From Parabacteroides chongii (GTDB lineage: Bacteria > Bacteroidota > Bacteroidia > Bacteroidales > Tannerellaceae): a DNA stretch of 64,000 nucleotides. How positions within the stretch are numbered: position 1 is the stretch's first letter; every line of letters starts with the position of its first letter. A program made the translations under genes and the position numbers. This document shows positions 27,289 to 36,135 of the stretch, piece by piece. The notes under the pieces were generated by a model that searched no databases, was not told the origin of the DNA, and saw only the letters and a list, made by a program, of their open reading frames with translations. Where the stretch lies: assembly GCF_029581355.1 (NCBI RefSeq), contig NZ_CP120849.1, forward strand, positions 900,501 to 964,500, read 5' to 3'.

Positions 27289-28365
27289 ATGAGCAGTAAG
27301 ATTTATCCTATCGGGATACAAAGTTTCGAAAAGATACGCAAAGACGGCTATTTCTATATAGACAAAACTGCTTTGGTTTATCAAATGGTGAAGACTGGAA
27401 GTTATTATCTCCTGAGCCGTCCACGCCGCTTTGGTAAAAGCTTGCTGCTCTCTACACTGGAAGCTTATTTCCAAGATTTGAACTCCCGCAACTATGAAAA
27501 TAAAAACTCCCTGTTGGAAGAGCTGAACAAACATTTGGAAATATGGGAACGAGCCTACAACAGTCCGTATGGCAATCGTGCTCCGGAAGAACGTTTCTAT
27601 CAAGTCATCCGGTTAGCTGCTAAACAAACAGGACAGCCTGTAGTCATACTAGTCGATGAATACGACAAGCCTTTGCTACAAACTATCGGCAACAAAGAGT
27701 TGCAAGCCAGTTATCGAAGCATACTGAAACCCTTTTACGGCGTACTTAAGTCGATGGACAAATTCATCAAGTTCGCTCTGCTGACAGGGGTTACTAAATT
27801 TGGTAAAGTCAGCATGTTCAGCGATTTGAATAACCTGGATGACATTTCTATGCGCGAACCGTATATCAGTTTATGCGGTATGACAGAAAAAGAGATTCAT
27901 GATAATCTGGAAATAGAACTACATGAACTAGCAACTACTCTAAACATAACTTTCGAGGAGGTTTGCTCTAAACTGAAAGAGTATTATGACGGATACCATT
28001 TCGTAGAAAACACGGAAGGAATTTATAATCCGTTTAGCCTACTGAACACTTTCAAATATAACAAATTCAGTAATTACTGGTTTGAAACAGGCACTCCGAC
28101 CTATCTCGTCGAGTTGCTCAAACAAAATCATTACGATCTGGAACGCATGGCGCATGAAGAAATCGATATACCATCGATTGACACTACTTGTTTGATGTTC
28201 CCTGAACCAAATCCAATACTCTATCAATATGGATATTTAACAATAAAAGACCATGATGAAAAATTTGAACTTTATCAACTAGGAATTCCTAATAGAGAAA
28301 TTAAAGAAGGCATATTAAATTTCAGTGCACAGACACGTAATAATGAAAAATGGATAGTGGAATAA
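27289..28365 (+). CDS. AAA-ATPase-like/DUF1703 family protein, shortened
   Basis: Family members usually combine an AAA-ATPase-like domain with a C-terminal PD-(D/E)XK nuclease domain and reach about 500 residues. This one has 358. The N-terminal YVDKT-like motif (YIDKT), P-loop-like region (RPRRFGKSLL, residues 44-53), Walker B-like VILVDEYDKP and LLTGVTKFGKVS are kept. Between residues 62 and 66 about 27 family residues are missing in frame, and after FPNREIKEG (about 340) the protein ends in unrelated sequence, so the nuclease domain is gone. It is probably a decaying copy. The family is very abundant in Bacteroidetes and its role is unclear. Confidence 0.75.
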   Translation: MSSKIYPIGIQSFEKIRKDGYFYIDKTALVYQMVKTGSYYLLSRPRRFGKSLLLSTLEAYFQDLNSRNYENKNSLLEELNKHLEIWERAYNSPYGNRAPEERFYQVIRLAAKQTGQPVVILVDEYDKPLLQTIGNKELQASYRSILKPFYGVLKSMDKFIKFALLTGVTKFGKVSMFSDLNNLDDISMREPYISLCGMTEKEIHDNLEIELHELATTLNITFEEVCSKLKEYYDGYHFVENTEGIYNPFSLLNTFKYNKFSNYWFETGTPTYLVELLKQNHYDLERMAHEEIDIPSIDTTCLMFPEPNPILYQYGYLTIKDHDEKFELYQLGIPNREIKEGILNFSAQTRNNEKWIVE

Positions 28366-28401
28366 AGGATATTCTTCCTTCATTTGAATAAAAATCAAAA
28401 G

Positions 28402-28439
28402 AGAGTCCCAGAAGTTCGAAACCTCCGGGGCTCTTTTTT
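28402..28439. terminator. bidirectional terminator between the ATPase-like gene and surface gene B
   Basis: An 8-bp stem (AGAGTCCC/GGGGCTCT, one G-U pair) is followed by a T-run on the plus strand and is preceded by A-rich sequence that serves the minus strand. The loop matches that of the terminator at 14092-14127. Confidence 0.75.
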
Positions 28440-28471
28440 GTGTCTGCTTTCTTCCTTCACAGGAGTATTGA

Positions 28472-28503
28472 CAGATGAACTTTATTTTATTACTTTAGTA
28501 TTA
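28472..28503 (-). repeat. conserved 3'-UTR block, copy B
   Basis: This copy is identical to the 32-bp blocks at 14161-14192 and 59175-59206. The adjoining stem here is CTGTTAC/GTAACAG, differing from copy A by a compensated base pair. Confidence 0.85.
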
Positions 28504-28548
28504 AACTGTTACTTGTTCACCTGTCGCAGGGTAGTTGGTTGGTTTGTG

Positions 28549-28575
28549 GTAGAGACGCACGGCGTGCGTCTCTAC
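28549..28575. repeat. REP-like palindrome (GTAGAGACGCAC arms)
   Basis: This is a perfect 12-bp inverted repeat around a 3-bp centre. I recognise it as a palindrome common between Bacteroidetes genes. It sits inside the loop of the 3'-UTR hairpin of surface gene B. Confidence 0.85.
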
Positions 28576-28619
28576 GGGGTCAACCGCGTAACAGATTTAA
28601 ATTTCAATTTAAATGTTTC

Positions 28620-31600
28620 TTATTTTACGATTGCTTTAACAGCCTTTTCACCTTCAACAGCTACTGTTACATATCCCTTAGGAGCTGCGATAGTTGCTTC
28701 GTCTGAAGAAAGAACTGTGTTGGCAATTGTCTGACCAAGAACGTTGCTGATGATAACATTCTTACCTGCTGCACCCTTAACGATTACAGCACCGTCAGTT
28801 GCGATTACTGATACTTCACCAGCTTCGATAGCATCTGTAGAAGTTGCAACTTCGTCAGTCGGTTCGATGTTGAAGATTTCAGCGTCACGGATAGCATCTG
28901 TATAAGTTTCCATTGCAGCTACAACAGGAACACCATTCTTAATAGCAACCCATTTACCTGTTCCATCTGACGGGATCTTATGATCACCTGCTGATTCGAT
29001 CAGGAAGTCACAAGCATCTGCATTAACCAAACGGAATGCGAATACCGGATTCTTAATACCGTTAGGTCTTGCTGTTGTTACCTTGTTATGGTCATTATTA
29101 CCTAAGAAGATAGAGTCTTTTGCAGCAGTGCTAGCTTTACCATTACGGAAGATTACTAATGTATCACCGATATGTTTAGCATCTACAAATGCCAAGCGAG
29201 TGTACTTAGTATTCCATACATAATTATTATCACCAGCAGCAACAGAGTCTTCTGCATTGATCAGGTAACGACCTGTGATACTAGCCGGAGTAATAGTTGT
29301 GTGAGGACAAGCCAAGGAGTCTGCCAATGTAGCATGTTTGTGAGTTGATGTAGCGTTACACCAAACTGTATCAGCCTTAACAATCTGCGGATTCATTACC
29401 AACATATACTGAGGCATGTTAGTGTTTCCACGTACATAAGCTGTATCAACGAACATCGCTGATTTAGCATCTACACCCTTACCTTCAAGACCCAAGAAGT
29501 TAATATTCTTACCTGCTGAATATTTGCTTGTTGCATCTTCATACAGATATTCTTTAGCAGCACTGTTTACTGTATAGATCTTACCGTTCTGAACTGTCAT
29601 ATCCTGGAAGCCATCATCAGCCTTTGATACGCCCAAACGACGATACAACGGAGTGTTGTCTTCTACTACAGCGAAGGTAGCAATACGTTTTTCCGGAGAG
29701 AGATAACAAGATTCTTCTACAGTAAATGCCATTGAAGCGTCACGTACACCTACACGATTCCAGTCGCTATTTACATAGAATTTCTTATCGTCTACATAAC
29801 GTGAAACTTGCTGCAATGCATAGTAACAAGTAGTGTCACCTTCTTCAGAAACCAATTCGTTATTTTCTTTCAGAACAAAGTAAGAAGGAGTAATACCGCT
29901 AGTTTCGTGAGTGATTACATAAGATTTACCATCTTTACCAACTGTTACATAATAACTACCAGTTGTCAACAATGTTTCGTTATGAACACGCAGTGCATAA
30001 GCTGCTTTATAAAGTTGTACAGCACCAGCTTTTGTGCTTGCATAACCGAATTCAGTATCTTCAGAAGCAGGAACAAATTCGATGAATGTCTTACCACCCT
30101 TCAGGTCTACATAAACAGAAGAGTCACCCTTGAAGCTTACATAGTTACCCAATTCCATACCTGACAGATAATCCAAGTTGTAGAATTTTTCGTAGTCTAA
30201 TGCTTTTTCAAACTTCTTGTAACCAAGGTATTTGTCTGATGTATATTTGTCAGCAACCTTAGTATAAGCCAATGTATCAATTACAGAAGTATTAGCAAAT
30301 GCACCTACCTGAGCAAATACATTGTCACCAGCTTTGTACAATTGAACATTATTATAACGAACACCAAATTCACGGTTTGTGATAGTTACAGTCTGAATTC
30401 CAGCTACGCCTTCGTTCTGTTCAACAACCCACTGAGTACGTGGCATGTGATTGAAGTCCTGAGCTTTACCAAAACGCTGAGTTGTTTCTTCGTTTTCATA
30501 AGCTTTCCAGTTATCACCACAATAAGTAGCTACACGATATTTACCATTGTCATCCATTCTTGATTTCAGATCTGTTACCAGATTGAAGAAATAAACACCG
30601 GAAGCCAAAGTTGTACGTTCGTAGTTTGAATTTCCACCCAAGTAGATACGAGTGTTGATAGTTGTAGCAGATGTAGATGTGTTCGTTTTATCAGCTACAC
30701 CTACTGTCACTTCACGGTGATCCTTAGCCAAAATAGCCAATTTAACCTGCTGACCAGCATATTCCGGTTTAGCTTTAGCTGTTGCAACTTCTGTATTAGT
30801 TATATCAGCATATGCTTTGTCAGTAAATGGATAAATGTAAGAAGCCGGTTCAATCATCAAAGAATCCTGAGTAGGATAATAAGTGAACTTGAAGCTATAA
30901 CGACCATTGAAGTCTTCTTGTAAACGTGCATCAACCAACTGTTTTTTAGAGTTTTTCAATGCAGAATTAAATGTACCGACAGCAAATGCCAACTGATACT
31001 TATCAGAAGATACAGTTGTCAAATAAGTAGTATCTACACGCAGATATGTAGTCTTGCTTGCATCTGTTTTATTGATATTTGAAGCCAAAGATACATAATC
31101 AGCAGAAGCACCAACATATTCTGCAGCTTTTTCTACAGCAGCATCAATAACTTCAGCCACAGCTGTTTTTGCATTAGCAGCATCATGAATAGCTGTTACA
31201 GCATCATTTTCTTCTGTAGAATAATAAGATTGTTTTGTTGCATTAATAGCGGCAAGAACCTGTGCTTTATCACCATTATAGCCAGCAACTGCAGAACCTA
31301 CAGTTGTTGCAATTGTATTTGCTTCTGTTGCAGCCAACTTAGCATCTTCAAAAGAACGAACTACAGCTAAAACTGCTTCAGCTGTTGGTTTTACAAAACC
31401 AGGACCAGCAACCAATGCTTTCATAGCCTTTTGAACTGCCTTCATTTCGTCGGCTGTAGCAGATGAAGCACCTACGGCAACTGCTTCTACAGCAGCATCG
31501 TAATCAGCTTTTGAATTAACGCCAGTCAATGCTTTAACTTCAGTATTAATTGCCTGAACATCTGTCAGATTAGTAGCAGCCGTTGCTGCAGCAGCATCAT

Positions 31601-33017
31601 AATCTACTAATGTAGCTTTTGCTGCAGTTTTAGCAGTAGTAAGATCAAACGTACCACCTCCACCGTTACAAGCAGCTTCCTCGACAGAGACAATTTTAGC
31701 TTTTAAATCATTAAATATAGTTTGATCCACCGCGGGCAAATTAATTGCTTTGAGAGCTACGATAAAATCACCATAGTTAGCACTAGAAGCTTTATCAATC
31801 TCAGCATCAATTAAATCTCTGATAGCCTTCTTTTGATCTGCACTAGCTTTTTTTGCTACATATTCATCTTCCATTTCTTGGATAGCCGTTTTTGCTGCAG
31901 TCAAGCTATAACCGGCTTCTGCAACTAAGTCTTTTGCATCATCCTGCAAAGAAGCTGTTGTAACAGAAGCTCCATCCACAGCATCAACAAATTCAGCATA
32001 AGTTGCAGCAGTTAAAGCGTTAATAGCAGTCTGTTGCAGCACTGCATAATCATATTCATGAGTCGCTGCAGTTTGAGCTGAAGTATACTTACCAACAGCA
32101 GCAGTCGCTTTTGTTTTTGCTTCAGTAACTGTACTTCCTTTAGCAGCCTCTGTTGCGATTGTATATACAATCTCTTTTTGAGCAGCTGTATAGCTAGGAG
32201 TAATTGTTGCAATAATGGCATCTGCAACTCCAGAAGGAGTATTTACATTCTTTGCAGCTTGAGCAGCAGCTTGCGCAGCTTTAGCAACAACACTTTCACC
32301 AAGAGCCGTTACTGCTGTGTATTCTTTTAACCAAATGTTCTCAACACCATTCAACTGATCGCGAGTGAAGCCTAATTTCATCTTGCCATCTGTCGGCTGG
32401 ATACCCAACATTGAGTTCAAAGCATCAACCCCTAAAACAACTTCCTCTGCCTGATATGCATCAACAGTAAAAGAACTTGAAGGAGTTGTCGTCTTTGCAT
32501 ACACTTTCTTTGCAGAAATCGCTCCACCATTATTTTCCAAAACCAAAGCAGAGTCCTTATGGAAATAAGACACTAAATCTTTAGCACCTTTGACAGAAGT
32601 TCCTGTTCTCCATTTCCACAAAGAAACATTACCCATTGCATTTGTAGCATTTGCACCACCTAATTTTGCATCTTTTGTATCGAATGCAAGAGGAAGACCT
32701 GTTGCTTTGTTGATGAATGTATAAGACACACCACCTTCACCATCATCTTCAGATACAATCGTCCATAAAGAAGACATCAAATCTGCTTCATCGGCAGCAA
32801 CCATCTTTAATGCCATAGTACCATTGCTCTGTTCCTGCATAACCAGAACATTAGTGCCTGAAGTCAATTGATAGGACACACCATTAACAACTGTTTCTGC
32901 CTGAGTACCGACACCGGCACTCTTCACATAACTGTTGTAAGGAACAACAGCCCCCACAGTTCCAACGGCACCCGCCAGCAGGACGCTGGCAACAAGCGTA
33001 GAAAACTTTTTGTTCAT
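28620..33017 (-). CDS. phase-variable surface protein B with alanine-rich helical insert
   Basis: The 1465-residue protein starts at ATG 33017, where the same signal peptide as in A and C begins (MNKKFSTLVASVLLAG); the open frame extends 17 codons further upstream only through leader sequence. There is no beta-helix. Residues about 245-660 are a long alanine-rich, helix-prone region (AAKAAQAAAQAAK at its start) not found in A or C. The beta-rich remainder and the T9SS-like C-terminus (GAVIVKGAAGKNVIISN ... KAIVK) are shared. No enzymatic motif is visible. Expression depends on the invertible promoter at 33084-33279, which faces away here. Confidence 0.85.
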   Translation of the reverse strand: MNKKFSTLVASVLLAGAVGTVGAVVPYNSYVKSAGVGTQAETVVNGVSYQLTSGTNVLVMQEQSNGTMALKMVAADEADLMSSLWTIVSEDDGEGGVSYTFINKATGLPLAFDTKDAKLGGANATNAMGNVSLWKWRTGTSVKGAKDLVSYFHKDSALVLENNGGAISAKKVYAKTTTPSSSFTVDAYQAEEVVLGVDALNSMLGIQPTDGKMKLGFTRDQLNGVENIWLKEYTAVTALGESVVAKAAQAAAQAAKNVNTPSGVADAIIATITPSYTAAQKEIVYTIATEAAKGSTVTEAKTKATAAVGKYTSAQTAATHEYDYAVLQQTAINALTAATYAEFVDAVDGASVTTASLQDDAKDLVAEAGYSLTAAKTAIQEMEDEYVAKKASADQKKAIRDLIDAEIDKASSANYGDFIVALKAINLPAVDQTIFNDLKAKIVSVEEAACNGGGGTFDLTTAKTAAKATLVDYDAAAATAATNLTDVQAINTEVKALTGVNSKADYDAAVEAVAVGASSATADEMKAVQKAMKALVAGPGFVKPTAEAVLAVVRSFEDAKLAATEANTIATTVGSAVAGYNGDKAQVLAAINATKQSYYSTEENDAVTAIHDAANAKTAVAEVIDAAVEKAAEYVGASADYVSLASNINKTDASKTTYLRVDTTYLTTVSSDKYQLAFAVGTFNSALKNSKKQLVDARLQEDFNGRYSFKFTYYPTQDSLMIEPASYIYPFTDKAYADITNTEVATAKAKPEYAGQQVKLAILAKDHREVTVGVADKTNTSTSATTINTRIYLGGNSNYERTTLASGVYFFNLVTDLKSRMDDNGKYRVATYCGDNWKAYENEETTQRFGKAQDFNHMPRTQWVVEQNEGVAGIQTVTITNREFGVRYNNVQLYKAGDNVFAQVGAFANTSVIDTLAYTKVADKYTSDKYLGYKKFEKALDYEKFYNLDYLSGMELGNYVSFKGDSSVYVDLKGGKTFIEFVPASEDTEFGYASTKAGAVQLYKAAYALRVHNETLLTTGSYYVTVGKDGKSYVITHETSGITPSYFVLKENNELVSEEGDTTCYYALQQVSRYVDDKKFYVNSDWNRVGVRDASMAFTVEESCYLSPEKRIATFAVVEDNTPLYRRLGVSKADDGFQDMTVQNGKIYTVNSAAKEYLYEDATSKYSAGKNINFLGLEGKGVDAKSAMFVDTAYVRGNTNMPQYMLVMNPQIVKADTVWCNATSTHKHATLADSLACPHTTITPASITGRYLINAEDSVAAGDNNYVWNTKYTRLAFVDAKHIGDTLVIFRNGKASTAAKDSIFLGNNDHNKVTTARPNGIKNPVFAFRLVNADACDFLIESAGDHKIPSDGTGKWVAIKNGVPVVAAMETYTDAIRDAEIFNIEPTDEVATSTDAIEAGEVSVIATDGAVIVKGAAGKNVIISNVLGQTIANTVLSSDEATIAAPKGYVTVAVEGEKAVKAIVK

Positions 33018-33083
33018 AATTCTAAATTTAATATTAATACTAATGTTAATGAAAACTTCTTTGTACACGTTCTATAGCTGTAA

Positions 33084-33279
33084 TGACTAGCTAAAACGTT
33101 CCTTTTTTCTAGTCATTTTTTCGGGGGTTCGTATCCAAAAGGTATAATTTCGTACTAACTTTGCTATTCAATTGATAAGAAAGCATATAGGTTGAGAAAA
33201 AAATATTAAAAAAGGATTGCGCATTCAAAAGTTATAGCTAATTTTGTTGACTAGAAAAAAGGAACGTTATTTCTCGTCA
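33084..33279 (-). promoter_or_regulatory. invertible promoter switch of surface gene B, OFF orientation
   Basis: Inverted repeats of 32 bp at 33084-33115 and 33248-33279 match at 28 of 32 positions, with an uninterrupted 21-bp core containing AACGTTCC. They enclose 132 bp. ATTG (33216-33219), 19 nt and TAATTTTG (33239-33246) form a rightward promoter one base from the right repeat. A second rightward box, TAACTTTG, lies in the conserved interior block. No correctly spaced leftward -7 box is present. Confidence 0.87.
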
Positions 33280-33747
33280 TTTCGAACTCTTCGTATTACA
33301 CTAATTTCCATAATATTATATATCAAATTTGACCTATATATTAATGTACGCGCGTACATTAATTACTAAAGGGAAGTAATCTGTTAATCAGACGTTTAAA
33401 AAAACAGACTTTCAGGGACCGTTTAAAAACCATGATTTCATCCCTTTTCTACAAGCATTTCACGACTGAAAACAACCGGGCTCTTTCCTGCAATCAGTAA
33501 GGACCACTTCCCCATTACCTGCCGGAAAAGTTCAACTACCCCAAAGATCTTTTGGAACCATACGCCTGACAATCCAATTTACCTGGCACATTTTTATTGT
33601 TCGACACGGCTCGAACAGCTGTCCGACAGCGGTGGGATAGCTGTCCCACTCCCGTCAGACAGCTGTTCCACGACTGTCAAACATAAAATAATTAGGATAA
33701 TAAACAGGAAAAGAAGGTAAGTCTCTGACTACAAATATATAGGTATT
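33280..33747. other. gene-free region with palindromes
   Basis: No gene is supported. It holds a perfect 24-bp palindrome at 33340-33363 (centre TGTACGCGCGTACA) and the nested inverted repeats at 33613-33668. Confidence 0.65.
33613..33668. repeat. nested inverted repeats with ACAGCTGTCC words
   Basis: Outer arms of 15 bp (33613-33627 and 33654-33668; one mismatch) enclose an inner imperfect palindrome, TGGGATAGCTGTCCCA (33633-33648). It could form a compound hairpin. No poly-T follows, so a terminator for the DUF2339 gene is possible but not shown. Confidence 0.75.
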
Positions 33748-36096
33748 TCATTCTTTTGTCAATAGATTCTCTTCATTATCCATAAACAATACTTTTTTCA
33801 GCTTCTGATACAAGAAAGACAAGACCAACAGGATTACCCCCAACATAATGAAAACAATAATCTTCCCGACCGTCGGAAGCAGCCACAAATCGACAATGAC
33901 CAACTTCAGCAAGACTACACCGAAAACCGCCAGGCTGATCATACGCAATATCTTCAGATGCAGACGCATACCCAACGACATCTGAATAAACCCCGCCATA
34001 CTCAGAGAAATAGACAAAGCCGCACTCGATTCATTCTCCCAACCAGCCAGATGCAGCATATTATTAACAGCGACCGCAAACAAAACAGTAGAAGCAATCG
34101 CAATAAACGAAGTCATCGGATTCGCCCTTTTCTGCCGGAAGTCAAAGAAACTATAGTAATATCTTGCCAATAAAAAGAGATGAATAATCACAACAACCAA
34201 CGCACCCCACTGCAACAAAAGCAAAGAAGTATCGCCATACTCATTGACTATCGGTGACAACAACACGAACAAACAGACAGAAAGTCCGGCAGCTATTACA
34301 TAAACAACAGCATATCGATCGATAGCAAAACGTCTCCTCAATCCAACCAATAACAGCAATAACGCCAGACTGGTAAATGCCAGGCAAGCACTTTCCTCCA
34401 ACGGATAATAAGTAATATTCAAACAGAAATCGACAATAAACGACAGATAGATTATTCCGCACCCCACCAACAAGGCAATCGCATTGAACGGCATATATGA
34501 AATCTTCGAAGCAGTTGTGAATGAAGCCTTCCTGCGCTCCATCAGCCACGCGAAAACACCGAACGCCAAACCGGTAAATATTCCGGTAGCAAACGTCCCG
34601 TTCACGAACAGCGAAGAAGCCACACCGTCAGACAAAGCATTCTCCAGATCGATCATATATGAAATAAGCGTCAGGAAGAAGAGTATATAAGTGAAATAAG
34701 CATACACCGGTTTCCCGAACCGGCTGAAAAGCCATAGAACAACCACCATTTCCGTAGCCCACAACAACGTAATGAAAGTCCCTTCCAACTGGATCGGTAT
34801 GCTTAACGAAATAAAAGTCAAAAACATACCCGTCAGCAAAGCCAGCAACAACCCTTTGTCCGCCGCCCGTTTACGTACAGCAAAGGCTATCACACCATTG
34901 ATCAAAGCAATAAACAGCGTAAACACACCTTTAATATTATAAGGCAGCTGCAATTCACGTAAAAACCAAAGGGCGAAAAAGAGATACAGGAAATTATTCA
35001 GCACGACCGTCATCACCAGCCACTGATTGATCTTCTTATCGTCCGTACGCAACACCGATACGACGGGCAACAGGAATATCAGATAATATAACGTAGAAAA
35101 AAGCAACAGATGAACCAGCTGCGCATTTCGGGCAACATCCAGATCCGCGACCATCGAATAGCCCAGCATAATCACATAAGTAGCGATAAAACAGATAAGC
35201 GGCAATTCACCCCATTTCTTATAGAGTGCCAATCCGAACATCCCCATATTCAAAATGGTCATATACGTAAACAACACCAAATAATTTCCCATCCCGTTAC
35301 TTACCAGGAAAGGAGCGATAAAACCACCTATCAAGGCGATAACCGCCAACTCACGCCGGTTATAGAGAACGGAAAGAAGCGACATAAAGACCGTCAGCAC
35401 CACCAGTATGATAAAGGCAGCCGCCTGACTGAACAACCCATAATAATGATAGGCCATCCCAACCGTCACATAGAAAATGGCAAACGCGCCACCCGCCAAC
35501 AAAGAGCTGAACGTTCGGTATGTCTTTTTAAGTCTTTGAGATAAAAACAATAACCCTCCGCCGACAACAAACCCGAGCACCGTACGGAACACTTCATTGA
35601 TCCAGTTCTTATCGATGGCATATTTGACGAACAACCCCATACCGACCACCAGCACCAGAATCCCAATCTTCCCGAAGAGATTCTCGCCGATATATTTTTC
35701 ATAATCGACCTTTTTCTTCTCCTTGACAATCCCAAAAGGTTTGATAACAGGCTCAGGAACGACCTTCTTCTCTTCAATATTTACAGGAAGGGGCGGTTCT
35801 TCCTGCTCACTTTCAGTCCGTTCTTCTACCACCGTGACAGGAGTGACTGGAATAACAGGAACTACGACTTCTTCAGCCACAGGCACGGAAACAACCGCTT
35901 CCTCCGGTTTTTCTTCAACAGGGGCCATTGTTGCCTGCTGTTTTTTGAGTTCTTCCAACTGGATCTCGATATATTTCCGCAAGCTATACAGATCTTTTCG
36001 TAAAGAATCCGTATGGCTATTCATCTTACTTATATGGGAATACAGGCTGATCCACACAACCACGATCAATATGACTAGCAGGGTTTCCATAAGCAT
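33748..36096 (-). CDS. DUF2339 family polytopic membrane protein
   Basis: The 782-residue protein has an N-terminal helix, a coiled-coil segment (about 25-60), a proline/valine/glutamate-rich linker (about 60-125) and then some 20 or more membrane helices to the end. The KYIGENLFGKIGILVLVVGMG stretch that opens the membrane part is characteristic of DUF2339. The family is widespread in Bacteroidetes and its function is unknown. It follows the putative regulator gene by 39 bp on the same strand, so the two may be linked. Confidence 0.85.
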   Translation of the reverse strand: MLMETLLVILIVVVWISLYSHISKMNSHTDSLRKDLYSLRKYIEIQLEELKKQQATMAPVEEKPEEAVVSVPVAEEVVVPVIPVTPVTVVEERTESEQEEPPLPVNIEEKKVVPEPVIKPFGIVKEKKKVDYEKYIGENLFGKIGILVLVVGMGLFVKYAIDKNWINEVFRTVLGFVVGGGLLFLSQRLKKTYRTFSSLLAGGAFAIFYVTVGMAYHYYGLFSQAAAFIILVVLTVFMSLLSVLYNRRELAVIALIGGFIAPFLVSNGMGNYLVLFTYMTILNMGMFGLALYKKWGELPLICFIATYVIMLGYSMVADLDVARNAQLVHLLLFSTLYYLIFLLPVVSVLRTDDKKINQWLVMTVVLNNFLYLFFALWFLRELQLPYNIKGVFTLFIALINGVIAFAVRKRAADKGLLLALLTGMFLTFISLSIPIQLEGTFITLLWATEMVVVLWLFSRFGKPVYAYFTYILFFLTLISYMIDLENALSDGVASSLFVNGTFATGIFTGLAFGVFAWLMERRKASFTTASKISYMPFNAIALLVGCGIIYLSFIVDFCLNITYYPLEESACLAFTSLALLLLLVGLRRRFAIDRYAVVYVIAAGLSVCLFVLLSPIVNEYGDTSLLLLQWGALVVVIIHLFLLARYYYSFFDFRQKRANPMTSFIAIASTVLFAVAVNNMLHLAGWENESSAALSISLSMAGFIQMSLGMRLHLKILRMISLAVFGVVLLKLVIVDLWLLPTVGKIIVFIMLGVILLVLSFLYQKLKKVLFMDNEENLLTKE

Positions 36097-36135
36097 CTTG
36101 TTAAGAACGCCGCTAATATACAGATTAATTTAACA

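Noticed and set aside
28384..28734. 116-codon plus-strand frame after the ATPase-like gene
   Set aside because: It crosses a terminator, a palindrome and the antisense of surface gene B.
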